Shown: positions 44,663-53,863 of the stretch, in pieces
Position numbering within the stretch: position 1 is the first letter of the stretch
How the letters are laid out: every line of letters begins with the position of its first letter
From: Roseiarcus sp963753135
Lineage (GTDB): Bacteria > Pseudomonadota > Alphaproteobacteria > Rhizobiales > Beijerinckiaceae
DNA length: 64,000 nucleotides
NCBI GenBank assembly: GCA_963753135.1
Contig: CAVWBA010000001.1
Location: forward strand, 496,001 to 560,000
Reading direction: 5' to 3'
Position numbers and translations under genes: made by a program
Notes under the pieces: model-generated
What the model saw: the letters and a program-made list of their open reading frames with translations, nothing else
Databases searched by the model: none
Told to the model about the DNA's origin: nothing

Positions 44663-45853
44663 ATGGACCTTCGATTGACCGAGGACGAACTCGCATTTCG
44701 CGCCGAGGTGCGCGCCTTCGTGCGTGACAACCTGCCAGCCTCGATCCGCGAGAAGACAGTCGCTGGCCGGAAGGTCTCCAAAGACGACTATGTGCGCTGG
44801 ACACGCATCCTCGCGGCCAAAGGCTGGGGAGCCCCGCATTGGCCGCAGGAATGGGGGGGCGCCGGATGGAGCCCGGTCAAACTCTCGATCTTTCTCGATG
44901 AAACGCAGCGCGGCAATGCGCCCGAATTGGTGGCGTTCGGCGTCAACATGGTGGGTCCGGTGATCTACACTTTTGGCTCCAAGGCGCAGAAGCAGCGATT
45001 CTTGCCCCGCATCATCGACCTTAGCGACTGGTGGTGCCAGGGCTTCTCGGAGCCCGGCGCGGGCTCCGACCTTGCGAGCTTGAGGACCAGCGCTCGGAAC
45101 GACGCCGACGGCTGGGTGATCTCAGGCCAGAAGACCTGGACCACCATGGCTCAGTATGCCGACTGGATTTTCGTTCTCGCCCGCACCAACGCCCAGGCGA
45201 AAAAGCAGGAGGGCATTTCGTTCTTCCTCGTCGACATGAAGACCCCGGGAATTACGGTGAAGCCGATCCAGACGATCGACGGCGGCCACGAGGTGAACGA
45301 GGTCTTTCTTGACGACGTGCGCGTTCCGCACGACGCGCTTGTCGGCCAAGAGAACAAGGGCTGGGACTACGCCAAGTTCCTGCTCGCCAATGAGCGCAAT
45401 GGCATTGCTCGCGTTGGCGTGTCGAAGGCGCGCCTCGATCGGGTGCGCCAGCTCGCCTCGATTCCAGTCTATGGCTCTGGGCCGAAGATCGACGACCCAT
45501 TCTTCCGCGCCAAGCTCGCCGAGATCGAAGTGGAGCTGAAGGCGCTCGAAATGACCCAGATGCGCGTCATCTCCAACCGCCAGAACGCGGGGAAGCCCGA
45601 TCCCGCCTCTTCGGTGCTTAAAATCAAGGGCTCGGAGATCCAGCAGGCGACCACCGATCTCCTGATGGAGGTCGTGGGGCCTTACGCTTTGCCCTATCGA
45701 GACCCCGACGACATGAGCAACGAGCCTCCGGTGGGTCCGGACTGGGCGGCGCCGCTGGCGCCGATCTACTTCAACAACCGCAAGGTCTCGATCTACGGCG
45801 GATCGAACGAGATCCAGCGCGGCATCATCGCCAAGGCGATACTGGGGCTCTGA
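44663..45853 (+). CDS. Acyl-CoA dehydrogenase, PimC-like large subunit
   Basis: Acyl-CoA dehydrogenase of 396 residues. The N-terminal helical domain 'MDLRLTEDELAFRAEVRAFV', the flavin-site segment 'WCQGFSEPGAGSDLASLRT', and 'SGQKTWTTMAQYAD' are all present. The C-terminus carries 'VSIYGGSNEIQRGIIAKAILG' rather than the usual YEG active-site sequence of MCAD. This pattern is seen in the large subunits of two-gene acyl-CoA dehydrogenases such as PimC and FadE28-type proteins. A GGGAGGCGATCCCC leader precedes ATG 44663. The partner gene starts 5 bases after its stop. Confidence 0.85.
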   Translation: MDLRLTEDELAFRAEVRAFVRDNLPASIREKTVAGRKVSKDDYVRWTRILAAKGWGAPHWPQEWGGAGWSPVKLSIFLDETQRGNAPELVAFGVNMVGPVIYTFGSKAQKQRFLPRIIDLSDWWCQGFSEPGAGSDLASLRTSARNDADGWVISGQKTWTTMAQYADWIFVLARTNAQAKKQEGISFFLVDMKTPGITVKPIQTIDGGHEVNEVFLDDVRVPHDALVGQENKGWDYAKFLLANERNGIARVGVSKARLDRVRQLASIPVYGSGPKIDDPFFRAKLAEIEVELKALEMTQMRVISNRQNAGKPDPASSVLKIKGSEIQQATTDLLMEVVGPYALPYRDPDDMSNEPPVGPDWAAPLAPIYFNNRKVSIYGGSNEIQRGIIAKAILGL

Positions 45854-45858
45854 TACAC

Positions 45859-47007
45859 ATGGACTTCGAGCTCAGCCCCGAACAGGAGCTTCTGCGCGAC
45901 AATATCGCGCGCCTGATGAAGGACCGTTACGAATTCGAAGCTCGCAAGACCTATCAAGCGAGCCCTGAAGGTTGGAGCAAAGCCCTGTGGCGCGACTACG
46001 CCGAGATGGGCCTGCTCGGCGCGCCCTTTAATGAAGCGGACGGCGGCTTCGGCGGCGGCGCGGTCGAGACGATGATCGTGATGGAGCAATTCGGCAAGGC
46101 GCTGGCGCTCGAGCCCTACCTTCAAACTGTCGTCCTGTGCGGCGCCTTATTGAAGCACGGGGCGAGCGACAAGCAGCGCGCCGAGCTCATCGGCGCGATC
46201 GCCGCGGGCGACCTTAGGTTGAGTTTCGCGCATATGGAGAAGCAGTCGGGCTTCGATCTTCACGATGTGGCCCTGACCGCAGTCAAGGATGGCGGCGGCG
46301 GATTCGTGCTGAACGGAGAGAAAACGCTCGTCGGCCAGGGCGACAGCGCCGATAAGCTTATCGTTTCGGCGCGGGTGAAGGGCGAGCGCCGCGACCGCGA
46401 CGGGATCGGCCTCTTCCTTGTCGACGCCGACGCGCCCGGCGTGACCCGCCGTGGCTATCCAACCCAGGACGGACAGCGGGCGGCGGAGATCGGCTTCGCC
46501 GACGTCCGCGTCCCGCCGCACGACGTTCTGGGTTCCCCCGGCGACGCGCTGCCGGTGATCGAGCGCGCGGTCGACGAAACGATCGCCGCGCTCGCCGCGG
46601 AGGCCGTCGGCGCCATGTCCGAGGCGCTGGCCATGACGGTCGACTATCTCAAGACGCGCAAACAGTTCGGCGTCACGATCGGCTCCTTCCAGGCGCTCCA
46701 GCATCGCGCCTCCGACATGACAGTCGCGCTCGAACAGGCGCGCAGCATGATGTATCTGGCGGCGATGGCGGCGGGCGAGGAGGACGCCGCCGAGCGCGCC
46801 AAGACTATGTCGGCGGTGAAAGCGCAAATCGGCCGCTCCGCCAAGTTCATCGGCCAGCAGGCGGTGCAGATGCATGGCGGCATCGCAATGACCTACGAAT
46901 ACAAAGTCGGCCACCTGTTCAAGCGCCTGACGATGATCGACGCGGCCTACGGCGATGCGGACGTTCACATACGCCGTCTGGCCGATCGCGGCAGCCTGTT
47001 CGCCTGA
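45859..47007 (+). CDS. Acyl-CoA dehydrogenase, PimD-like small subunit
   Basis: Acyl-CoA dehydrogenase of 382 residues. 'MDFELSPEQELLRDNIARLM' opens the N-terminal domain; 'LSFAHMEKQSGFDLHDVALT', 'LNGEKTLVGQGDSADKLIV', 'TRKQFGVTIGSFQALQHRAS' and 'QMHGGIAMTYEYKVGHLFKR' follow. The ending 'DADVHIRRLADRGSLF' is typical of the PimD/FadE29-type partner. The two genes are adjacent and probably form a heterotetramer for dicarboxylyl- or branched acyl-CoA oxidation. pcp starts 2 bases downstream. Confidence 0.85.
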   Translation: MDFELSPEQELLRDNIARLMKDRYEFEARKTYQASPEGWSKALWRDYAEMGLLGAPFNEADGGFGGGAVETMIVMEQFGKALALEPYLQTVVLCGALLKHGASDKQRAELIGAIAAGDLRLSFAHMEKQSGFDLHDVALTAVKDGGGGFVLNGEKTLVGQGDSADKLIVSARVKGERRDRDGIGLFLVDADAPGVTRRGYPTQDGQRAAEIGFADVRVPPHDVLGSPGDALPVIERAVDETIAALAAEAVGAMSEALAMTVDYLKTRKQFGVTIGSFQALQHRASDMTVALEQARSMMYLAAMAAGEEDAAERAKTMSAVKAQIGRSAKFIGQQAVQMHGGIAMTYEYKVGHLFKRLTMIDAAYGDADVHIRRLADRGSLFA

Positions 47008-47009
47008 CC

Positions 47010-47651
47010 TTGTCGAGCGCCGCGCGCACAATCCTCGTCACCGGATTCGAGCCGTTCGGCGGCGAGACGGTCAATGCTTCATGGGAAGCAGCGAAGAAGC
47101 TCGAGGGTTGGCGTCATGGCGACCATACTGGCCGTCGCGCGCCTCTTGCCCTGCGCCTATGAAGCTCGGTCAAGAAACTCATCCACGCGATTGAGACGGT
47201 TCGGCCGGAGGCGATATTGATGACCGGCCAGGCGGCGCGGCGCGGCGTCGTCTGCGTCGAGCGGTTCGCGCGCAACCTCGACGACGCCGCCGCGGCGGAC
47301 AATGACGGCGCCCTGCGAACGGCGCTCAGGATCTCCCGCACCGCGCCAGAATGGCTGGAGGCGGCGGCTCCGGTCAGCGCCATGGCGAGAGCCATTAAAG
47401 AAGCTGGAATTCCGGCGCGGGTGTCGAGGAACGCCGGAGGGTTTGTCTGCAACCATCTCTATTTCGGCGCCTTGCAATATCTAAGCGACAAGAGGTTGGC
47501 GATCCCCGCAGTCTTTGTCCATTTGCCAGTGACGCCTGAGCAAACGCCCGGCGCGAGCGCGAAGCGGATGACATCGGCCAAGGCGGCAGAGGCGCTCCGT
47601 GTCGCAGCGGCCGCGATGACGGACTTATCGAAGTCGGTCGCGACGGCGTGA
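47010..47651 (+). CDS. pcp: Pyrrolidone-carboxylate peptidase (two frameshifts)
   Basis: Pyroglutamyl peptidase, cysteine peptidase family C15, about 213 residues when joined. TTG 47010 begins 'SSAARTILVTGFEPFGGETV'. The frame breaks near 47120 ('ILAVARLLPCAYEA' is in the next frame) and again near 47166 ('VKKLIHAIETVRPEAILMTG' is in the third). The rest is clean: 'SRNAGGFVCNHLYFGALQYL' contains the catalytic Cys, and 'VFVHLPVTPEQ' the catalytic His. Only artefactual indels need be assumed. It lies between the acyl-CoA dehydrogenases and nagK-like gene. Confidence 0.82.
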
Positions 47652-48540
47652 GTCGTGCGCTCTACCTGGGCGTCGACGGCGGCGCCACCCGTTCCAGGGC
47701 GCGACTACGCGACGCCGACGGAAAGCTCCTCGCGGAGGCGACCGGATCAGCGGCGAATATCCATGTCGATTTCGCTGCGGCGACAGCCGCCTTGCAGGCG
47801 CTTGTCGATGCGACCCTGATCAACGCCGGGCTCAATCAAGCCGGCGCCGGATCAATCGCCGTGGGCTTAGGGCTGGCCGGGTTCAAGGGCGAGGCCGACC
47901 AGACGCGCGTCGCCGCGGCTTTTCCCGGCTTTGGGCGCGTCCGGGCTGGGAACGATGCGACGACCGCCTGCATCGGCGCCCATGCGGGCGCGGATGGCGG
48001 GCTCATCATCGCCGGCACCGGGTCGGCGGCGGTCGCTCGCGTTCGGAGCAAGGAGACCATCATCGGCGGGCGCGGTTTCGCCCTTGGCGATGACGGGTCA
48101 GGCTCGCATATCGGCCTCGATGCGTTGCGCTCCACGATGCGCGCGTTTGATCGGATCGGCGCCAGGTAGTGCGCTGACTGAACGACCTCATCAGCCAGTT
48201 CAACAGTGATCCGGTCGCGATGATGAATTGGGCGCTTTCTGCGAAGCCAGGCGATTTCGGCGGCTTCGCGCCACGCGTCTTTGAACACGCGGCGAGCCAT
48301 GATCCGATCGCGCTCGAGATCGTTCGGACTGCGGCGCGCGCTATCGGCGTGCTGACGCGCGGCGTGGTCACGCTTGGCGCCGACCGGGTTGCATTGGTCG
48401 GTGGCGTGGGCGAAGCCTTGCGCCCCTATTTCGAACCCGATATCGCCGCGCGCCTCAAGCCGCCGCTCTACGATCCAACCGACGGGGCGATCCTGTTCGT
48501 CGGCGGCGCCGTCACGTCGCAAAGGGAAGCCGCGCAATGA
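47648..48540 (+). CDS. N-acetylglucosamine kinase / BadF-type ATPase (two frameshifts)
   Basis: ASKHA-fold kinase of the BcrAD_BadFG family, about 296 residues. The phosphate-1 motif is 'YLGVDGGATRSRARL'; 'AGNDATTACIGAHAGADGGLIIAGTGS' and 'GFALGDDGSGSHIGLDALR' are the ATP-binding core. Two one-base insertions around 48168 and 48186 break 'RIGAR/SALTE/DLISQFNSDPVAM'. The C-terminal part is intact ('ADRVALVGGVGEAL', 'GAILFVGGAV'). The start overlaps the pcp stop (GTGA), and the gene overlaps nagA at its end. GlcNAc kinase is the most likely role, given nagA. Confidence 0.82.
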
Positions 48541-49688
48541 AGGTTTTCTACGGGGCGCGCATCTTCGACGGCGAAAGGCTGCACGATGACAGTGCTCTCG
48601 TTATTGAGGGCTGCTCGATCCAGACGCTCACCCGCGTTGGAGACCGGCCACGCGGCGGCGAGCAACTGGATCTCGGCGGCGGCGTTCTCTCGCCGGGCTT
48701 CATCGATTGGCAGATCAACGGCGGCGGCGGCGTGCTGTTCAACGCCAATCCGACCGTCGAGGGAATCGCCGCGATCGGCGCCGCGCATCGTCGCGCTGGT
48801 GTCACCGCCTTTCTGCCGACGGTCGTGACCGACGCGCCGCGCGTGTTGACGCAAGCGCTCGCGGCTGCGCGAGACGCGCGCGAGCGCATTCCCGGCGCGC
48901 TCGGAATCCATGTCGAAGGGCCGTTCATCGATGTGAGGCGCAAGGGCGTGCATCCGCCCGAATTCATCCGTCCGATGAAGGACCAAGACGCCAAAGCCCT
49001 CATCGCCGGGCGCGCGGGCGTCATGGTCGTGACGCTTGCGCCCGCGTCGGTCCCTTTGGACTTCATAAGTCGCTTGGCGAAAGCCGGAATCATTGTCAGC
49101 CTCGGCCATTCGGACGCGAGCGCGGAGGAAGCGCAAGCCGTCTTCGACGCCGGCGCGAGCGCCGTCACCCACCTTTATAACGCAATGAGCCAGCTTTCCT
49201 CACGCGCGCCGGGCGTCGTGGGCGCGACGCTGTCCGATCCGCGCATCATCTGCGGCCTGATCGCCGACGGCGAGCATGCCCATGCCCTCGCGTATCGCGT
49301 GGCTCTAGCCGCCAAGGGACCGCGCGGCGTCGCGCTCGTGTCCGACGCCATGCCGCCAGCCGCCGGCGGTCCGGACGTCTTCGAATTGCAAGGGCGGCGG
49401 ATGACGCGCGTCGGAAATAAACTGGTCGCCGAAGATGGAACGCTCGCCGGCGCCGCGATCACCATGCGCGACGCCGTCGACTATGTCGTCTGTGTGCTTA
49501 AGGTCCCACTTGCGGACGCGCTGATGATGGCGACGTTGACTCCGGCGCGACTGCTGCGGGTCGATGACCGGATCGGGCGGCTCGAGCCTGGGCATCGCGC
49601 CGATCTCGTGCATCTGACCGACGATCTTAAGGTGGCGGAGATATGGACAGGCGGACGCCGGCTCAACGAGGTCGACGCGGCCGCGTGA
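48537..49688 (+). CDS. nagA: N-acetylglucosamine-6-phosphate deacetylase
   Basis: Amidohydrolase of 383 residues. 'LSPGFIDWQINGGGGVLFN', 'GIHVEGPFIDVRRKGVHPPE' (metal-ligand Glu), 'IVSLGHSDASAEEAQAVFDA' and 'VTHLYNAMSQLSSRAPGVVG' (His ligands), 'ICGLIADGEHAH' and 'ALVSDAMPPAAG' (catalytic Asp) are all present and in frame. ATG 48537 overlaps the kinase stop (ATGA). With the kinase it forms a GlcNAc salvage route, probably for recycled peptidoglycan; pcp would remove pyroglutamyl residues. Confidence 0.92.
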   Translation: MKVFYGARIFDGERLHDDSALVIEGCSIQTLTRVGDRPRGGEQLDLGGGVLSPGFIDWQINGGGGVLFNANPTVEGIAAIGAAHRRAGVTAFLPTVVTDAPRVLTQALAAARDARERIPGALGIHVEGPFIDVRRKGVHPPEFIRPMKDQDAKALIAGRAGVMVVTLAPASVPLDFISRLAKAGIIVSLGHSDASAEEAQAVFDAGASAVTHLYNAMSQLSSRAPGVVGATLSDPRIICGLIADGEHAHALAYRVALAAKGPRGVALVSDAMPPAAGGPDVFELQGRRMTRVGNKLVAEDGTLAGAAITMRDAVDYVVCVLKVPLADALMMATLTPARLLRVDDRIGRLEPGHRADLVHLTDDLKVAEIWTGGRRLNEVDAAA

Positions 49689-50082
49689 ACAGCCGAGCGC
49701 AAATTCGCCAACTCGCGCGGCTTCACTTTCGTCACCCCCAGCGACCTCGTCGTCAGTCGTCCGACCAGAACGATCTCATGCAGTCGCCGGACGGAGGGCG
49801 CCAGAAAGGCCCCGCTGGGAGCCCACTCGTCCATCGCGGAGGGGGTTCGGGTGCGGCCGATGGTACAAGTGCGTGCTGCAGTTCTTCGGCGTGTCGAACT
49901 GCTCTCGAAGGTCCGCGTAGGTGTGCGCGAGCAGGTCCTTCGAGAAAGCCCCCGCATCGGATAGCAGTGTAAATCTTACGCTGGCGCCCCGCCGATCGGC
50001 CCGTCAGACAGCCGGAATCGACCCTTTACGACCCTCTGGCCTCTGTGCCAAGGCTCTTTCAATCTTGTTGAGGAGTGGGACA
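49689..50082. other. Intergenic region, no recognised gene
   Basis: 394 bases. A minus-strand frame includes 'MDEWAPSGAFLAPSVRRLHE' and looks as if it could once have coded, but it runs antisense into nagA and matches nothing I recognise. The end carries 'GAGGAGTGGGACA', the ribosome binding site of the radical SAM gene. Confidence 0.4.
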
Positions 50083-51081
50083 ATGGTGACGCCACAGATG
50101 GTTCTACGAGGAGCCATCGCCCGGACGGGCATAAGGCCCTTCCCTCTGTCCCTGACCTACGAAGTCACATGGCTGTGCAATCTATCCTGCGGTTATTGCG
50201 ACCGCCATACACCGATGCGCCATGAGTTGACGCAGAAGGAGATCTTTCGGGCGCTGGACGAGTTCCATATGCTTGGAATGCTCCACACCCACCTTGACGG
50301 CGGCGATCCCCTGACCCATCGGCACATCGACGAGATCGTCGACTGGCTCACGCAACGAGGGGTCACCGTATCGCTGAACAGCAACGGTATTCTCGTACCA
50401 AAGAAACTTCACACGATTTAAAAGTTATCCGTGCTGAAGATTAGCCTCGACGGCCCCCCTGAGAGTCACGATGCGATGCGGGGAACGGGGAGCTTTGAGA
50501 AAGCCCTCGCCGGCGCCACCGCTGCGCGAGACGCTGGTGTGAAGGTGGAGTTCACATGTACGGTGGGCCAGCATAATGCTCACACGATTGAGCCGCTGAT
50601 CGACATCGCATCCGCCGTCAGTATCCCGGTGGTCTTTCAACCAGCGTTGAACAGTTTATTTCTTGATACCGATCGCGATGGATCATCCTGGCAGATGGAT
50701 GTCCAGTCCATTCGCGCCGCGTTCGCTCGGATTGAGCGGATAAAACGGCGGAGCAACGCGGTCGGCAATGGCTGGTCCAGCCTCAGGCATTTTCGGCGCT
50801 TCCCAGATGACACGCGACCCCCGTGCGCGGCCGGCTGGGTGCAGGCGACCATGGACCCCGAAGGCGTTCTCTTTTCCTGCCCCCAGCTCAACCGGAGCGA
50901 CCGATCCAACAGCGTCACACGGCTCGGGGCGGCGACGGCATTCGCCAATCTGTCCCGAACGGGCTGTGGCCAATGCTGGTGCGCGCGCCTGGTCGAGGGA
51001 AATTATGCCTGGGGGATGCGCGTCGATCGCATGCTCCCACCGTTCGAACGCTCGCCGCGCCAATCCAGGGATGCCGCGTGA
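50083..51081 (+). CDS. Radical SAM/SPASM protein with in-frame stop
   Basis: Radical SAM enzyme of about 332 residues if the stop is read through. The iron-sulfur motif is CNLSCGYC near residue 31, with 'LTYEVTWLCNLSCGYCDRHT' just before it. 'HLDGGDPLTH' is the GGEP-like SAM site and 'LKISLDGPPESHD' the next beta strand. TAA at 50419-50421 interrupts 'KKLHTI(stop)KLSVLKISLDG' without a frame change; a CAA codon would fix it. The C-terminus has a SPASM-like cysteine set ('PPCAAGWVQ', 'LFSCPQLN', 'TGCGQCWCARL'). Peptide-modifying or cofactor-maturing relatives are possible; substrate unknown. The stop overlaps the next gene's GTG. Confidence 0.75.
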
Positions 51082-52067
51082 GCGCGGAAGGTCTGGATCT
51101 CGCGGCGCCCCAGTCGGCCAGTATCGCGCCCGGAACGAGCCCCCGACTCATTTCCTGGCTGGATTGGCTCCGCTATGGGCCGTTCTTGGCGCAGGTGATC
51201 GTCACGCGGCGATGCAATCTTAGCTGCGGCTATTGCACAGAATACGACAAAACGTCTGAACCCGTTCCCTTTGACGTCCTGCGGCAGCGGCTCGGGCTGC
51301 TCCGCGACCTTCGCACCTGGGCCGTCTCCCTGATGGGTGGCGAGCCAACCCTTCATCCCGATCTCCTCAGAATCTTCTCCACCATGCGCGTCTTGGGGTT
51401 CCATCGCCGCATGATGACGACGAATGGGCTCCTCCTCACCAAGGAGATTGTTGACGGCCTCAACAACAGTGGCATGACCGATATGAGTCTGAGCCTCGAT
51501 GGGGTGAAACGGAACGCGACAACCCGCAAGGTCCTTAACGTGTTGAGACGGAAGCTCGACATACTGGCTGAACGTGCACAATTCGACGTGGTCGTCAGCG
51601 CCGTAATTGGGACTGCGCCTCGCGAGGAAGTTCTGGAGGTCGTCGAGTTTGCGAAGTCGCGCGGGTTCACACCCCGTCTTCTGGTCCTTCACAATGAACA
51701 AGGCCAGATGGGGTTGTCCTCCGACGAGCTCGCCGTCTACGCGGAGGTCAAACAACTGTTTGGACGCCGAGTGACCCAGGAAGCGCACGGCTACCGTGAG
51801 CGGCTGATCCAGAATGGCGAAGCTCCTTTCCGTTGTCGAGCGGGGGCGCGGTACCTCTATATCGATGAGTTTGGAATGGTGCGATGGTGCGCGCAGACCC
51901 GCATGGCGTTTGGAAAGAGGCTGTCCGCGTACGCCTTGGAGGATCTTCGGCAACATTTCTATTCGGAGAAAGCCTGCAGCGACAAGTGTAGCGTGGGTTG
52001 CGTCCGGACGGCGTCTGCGCTCGACCAATGGCGCTCCCAACACTCATCCGTGAACTCGTCCACGTAG
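51078..52067 (+). CDS. Radical SAM/SPASM protein, second of pair
   Basis: Radical SAM protein of 329 residues. The start is GTG 51078, overlapping the upstream TGA. The cluster motif is 'VTRRCNLSCGYCTEY', the SAM site 'SLMGGEPTLHPDL', and 'DMSLSLDGVKRN' follows. The SPASM region has 'FRCRAGARYLYIDEFGMVRW' then 'CAQTR' and 'CSDKCSVGCVRT', enough cysteines for one or two auxiliary clusters. Its last residues (from about 52050) run into an inverted fragment of a related gene, so the natural C-terminus may be altered. Together with 50083-51081 it is a tandem pair; no precursor peptide gene was identified. Confidence 0.8.
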   Translation: MSAEGLDLAAPQSASIAPGTSPRLISWLDWLRYGPFLAQVIVTRRCNLSCGYCTEYDKTSEPVPFDVLRQRLGLLRDLRTWAVSLMGGEPTLHPDLLRIFSTMRVLGFHRRMMTTNGLLLTKEIVDGLNNSGMTDMSLSLDGVKRNATTRKVLNVLRRKLDILAERAQFDVVVSAVIGTAPREEVLEVVEFAKSRGFTPRLLVLHNEQGQMGLSSDELAVYAEVKQLFGRRVTQEAHGYRERLIQNGEAPFRCRAGARYLYIDEFGMVRWCAQTRMAFGKRLSAYALEDLRQHFYSEKACSDKCSVGCVRTASALDQWRSQHSSVNSST

Positions 52068-52108
52068 AGATGGCGGGAGCCCGAGCGACACTTCAAGGGC
52101 GCTTCGCC
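52052..52108 (-). pseudogene. Inverted fragment of a radical SAM/SPASM gene
   Basis: On the minus strand these 57 bases encode 'GEAPLKCRSGSRHLYVDEF'. The equivalent part of the radical SAM gene (51816-51872, also 57 bases) encodes 'GEAPFRCRAGARYLYIDEF'; 13 of 19 residues are identical. It is a diverged paralogue piece in reverse orientation, not a recent copy. Flanking sequence on the minus strand shows no further radical SAM similarity. Confidence 0.6.
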
Positions 52109-52333
52109 GGAACTCGATGATCTTGCCCCGGTGTCCGGCATCGGCAAATAAAGCGCACGCACCCTCTTGAAGGAGCCGGGTCGAGAGGCCGGCCTCGACT
52201 GGAAAACCGACAATTTCTTGACAGGCTTGGCTTGGATGGGATATTGTTTTTCAGAAAAATAGATAAGCCGGGCTCGCTCTTTTCGGGGGGCCGCATGGGC
52301 AGGGCTTCGGCCGCCAAGGGCAGGAAGGGAAGC

Positions 52334-52393
52334 GACTCGGAAATGGCGCCGCAAGTCATTGAAATCGCTCAAAACGGACTCGGAAATGGCGCC
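52334..52393. repeat. 17-bp direct repeat, possible IS end
   Basis: GACTCGGAAATGGCGCC occurs at 52334-52350 and 52377-52393. Closely spaced terminal repeats of this kind are found at the ends of IS21-type elements, but no transposase gene is present. The rest of 52109-52522 shows no credible gene. Confidence 0.45.
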
Positions 52394-52522
52394 TGCGCGG
52401 TTGGGGTACGATTTGAAAGAAGTTGCGCAAAAGCGCACTTAAGCTACTGGAATCGTTGAGTCGCGTAACATTATTGTGCGCGCCCGCCAGCGCTGGGAGC
52501 GGAGCCTCGGCGGGCGAAGCCG

Positions 52523-53642
52523 TCACACCCGGAGCGGCATCAGCACGAACAGCGCCGGCGCCCCCTCGCGATCCTGAATGACGGTGGGGGAGCCTGGATC
52601 GGCAAGCCGGATCAACGCGGTGTCGGACGACAACTGACCGACAATGTCGAGCAGATAGCGCGCGTTGAAACCGATATCGATCGGCGCGGAATCGTAATCG
52701 GCCTCGATCTCCTCGCTGGCTGAGCCCGAGTCCGGATTGTTGACGGAAAGGGTCATCTTGCCCTCCGCGATCGCAAGCTTGATCGCGCGTCCGCGCTCCG
52801 ACGAGAGCGTCGACACCCGGTCGACCGCCTTCTCGAACGGCTCCTTGTCGACAACGAGCCGCTTGTCGTTGCCGGTCGGGATCACCCGCGCGTAGTCGGG
52901 GAAAGTGCCGTCGATCAGCTTCGTCGTCAGCACCACGTCGCCGAATTGAAAGCGCGCTTTGGCGGTCGAAATCTCGATCGTTACGTCCTGGCTCAAATCC
53001 TCGAGCAGCTTTAGCACTTCATTGACCGCCTTGCGCGGCACGATGACGCCTGGAATGCCGATCGAGCCTTCGGGCGCGGGCGCTTCGACCCGCGCCAGGC
53101 GATGGCCGTCGGTCGCGACGGCGCGCAGCATCGGCGCTCCCGCAATGTCGACGGTGTGGAGATAGATGCCGTTCAGGTAATAGCGCGTCTCCTCGGTCGA
53201 AATCGCGAATTGGGTGTTCTCGATCAGGCGTTTGAGCTCGGCTGCGGGCAGCGCGAACCGGTGCGAGAATTCGCCCGAGGTCAGATCAGGAAAGTCGGAA
53301 GCCGGCAAGGCCTGCAGGGTGAACCGCGACCGGCCGGCGCGCAGGACGAGCTGGCCCGTGTCGCCGGTCGTCTCAAGGCCTGCCTGCGCCCCCTCCGGGA
53401 GCTTGCGCACAATGTCGTAGATCACATGCGCCGGAACGGTCGTCGCGCCTTTCTGGGCGACCTCGGCGGAGAACTGACTCGGACGCCTCGAGGTCGAGAT
53501 CGGTGCTCTTCAGGGCCAGTTTGCCGTCGCCCGCTTCGATCAGCACATTGGCGAGGATCGGAATGGTGTTGCGCCGCTCGACGATGCGATGCACGTGTCC
53601 CAGCGCTTTCAGCAGGACCGAACGCTCGATGGTGACCTTCAT
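52523..53642 (-). CDS. dnaN: DNA polymerase III beta subunit (frameshifted)
   Basis: The sliding clamp, about 372 residues when joined. It starts 'MKVTIERSVLLKALGHVHRI' at 53642 with 'VERRNTIPILANVL' and 'KLALKSTDLDLEAS'. At 53477 one extra base shifts the frame. The body then continues 'FSAEVAQKGATTVPAHVIYD' and on to the conserved end 'QDREGAPALFVLMPLRV'. The clamp is essential, so the frameshift is almost certainly a sequence error. It is divergent from the PBP1A gene, with a 221-base gap. Confidence 0.92.
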
Positions 53643-53863
53643 CGCTTGAAATCCTGAGATTTGCTGAGGCCCGACGCGCCCCAGAAGGGCCGCGGACTTT
53701 GCCAAGCCGCGTCCGGCCGCGCAAGGGCGATAAAGCCGACCGAACCCCGTGTCCTCAAGGATTTTCGCCGCTTCGTCAATTCCGGCGTAAGCTTTACCGG
53801 GCCTTAAACCGCGGGCCTTACGCTCCTGGACCTGGCGGGGCGCGTTTCGCCCGAGGCTCCCTC

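Noticed and set aside
49740..49957. Possible minus-strand gene remnant between nagA and the radical SAM pair
   Set aside because: No recognisable domain and no ribosome binding site; it extends antisense into nagA.
52334..52393. CRISPR-like repeat
   Set aside because: Only two copies of a 17-bp repeat, with no array and no cas genes; more like a mobile-element end.
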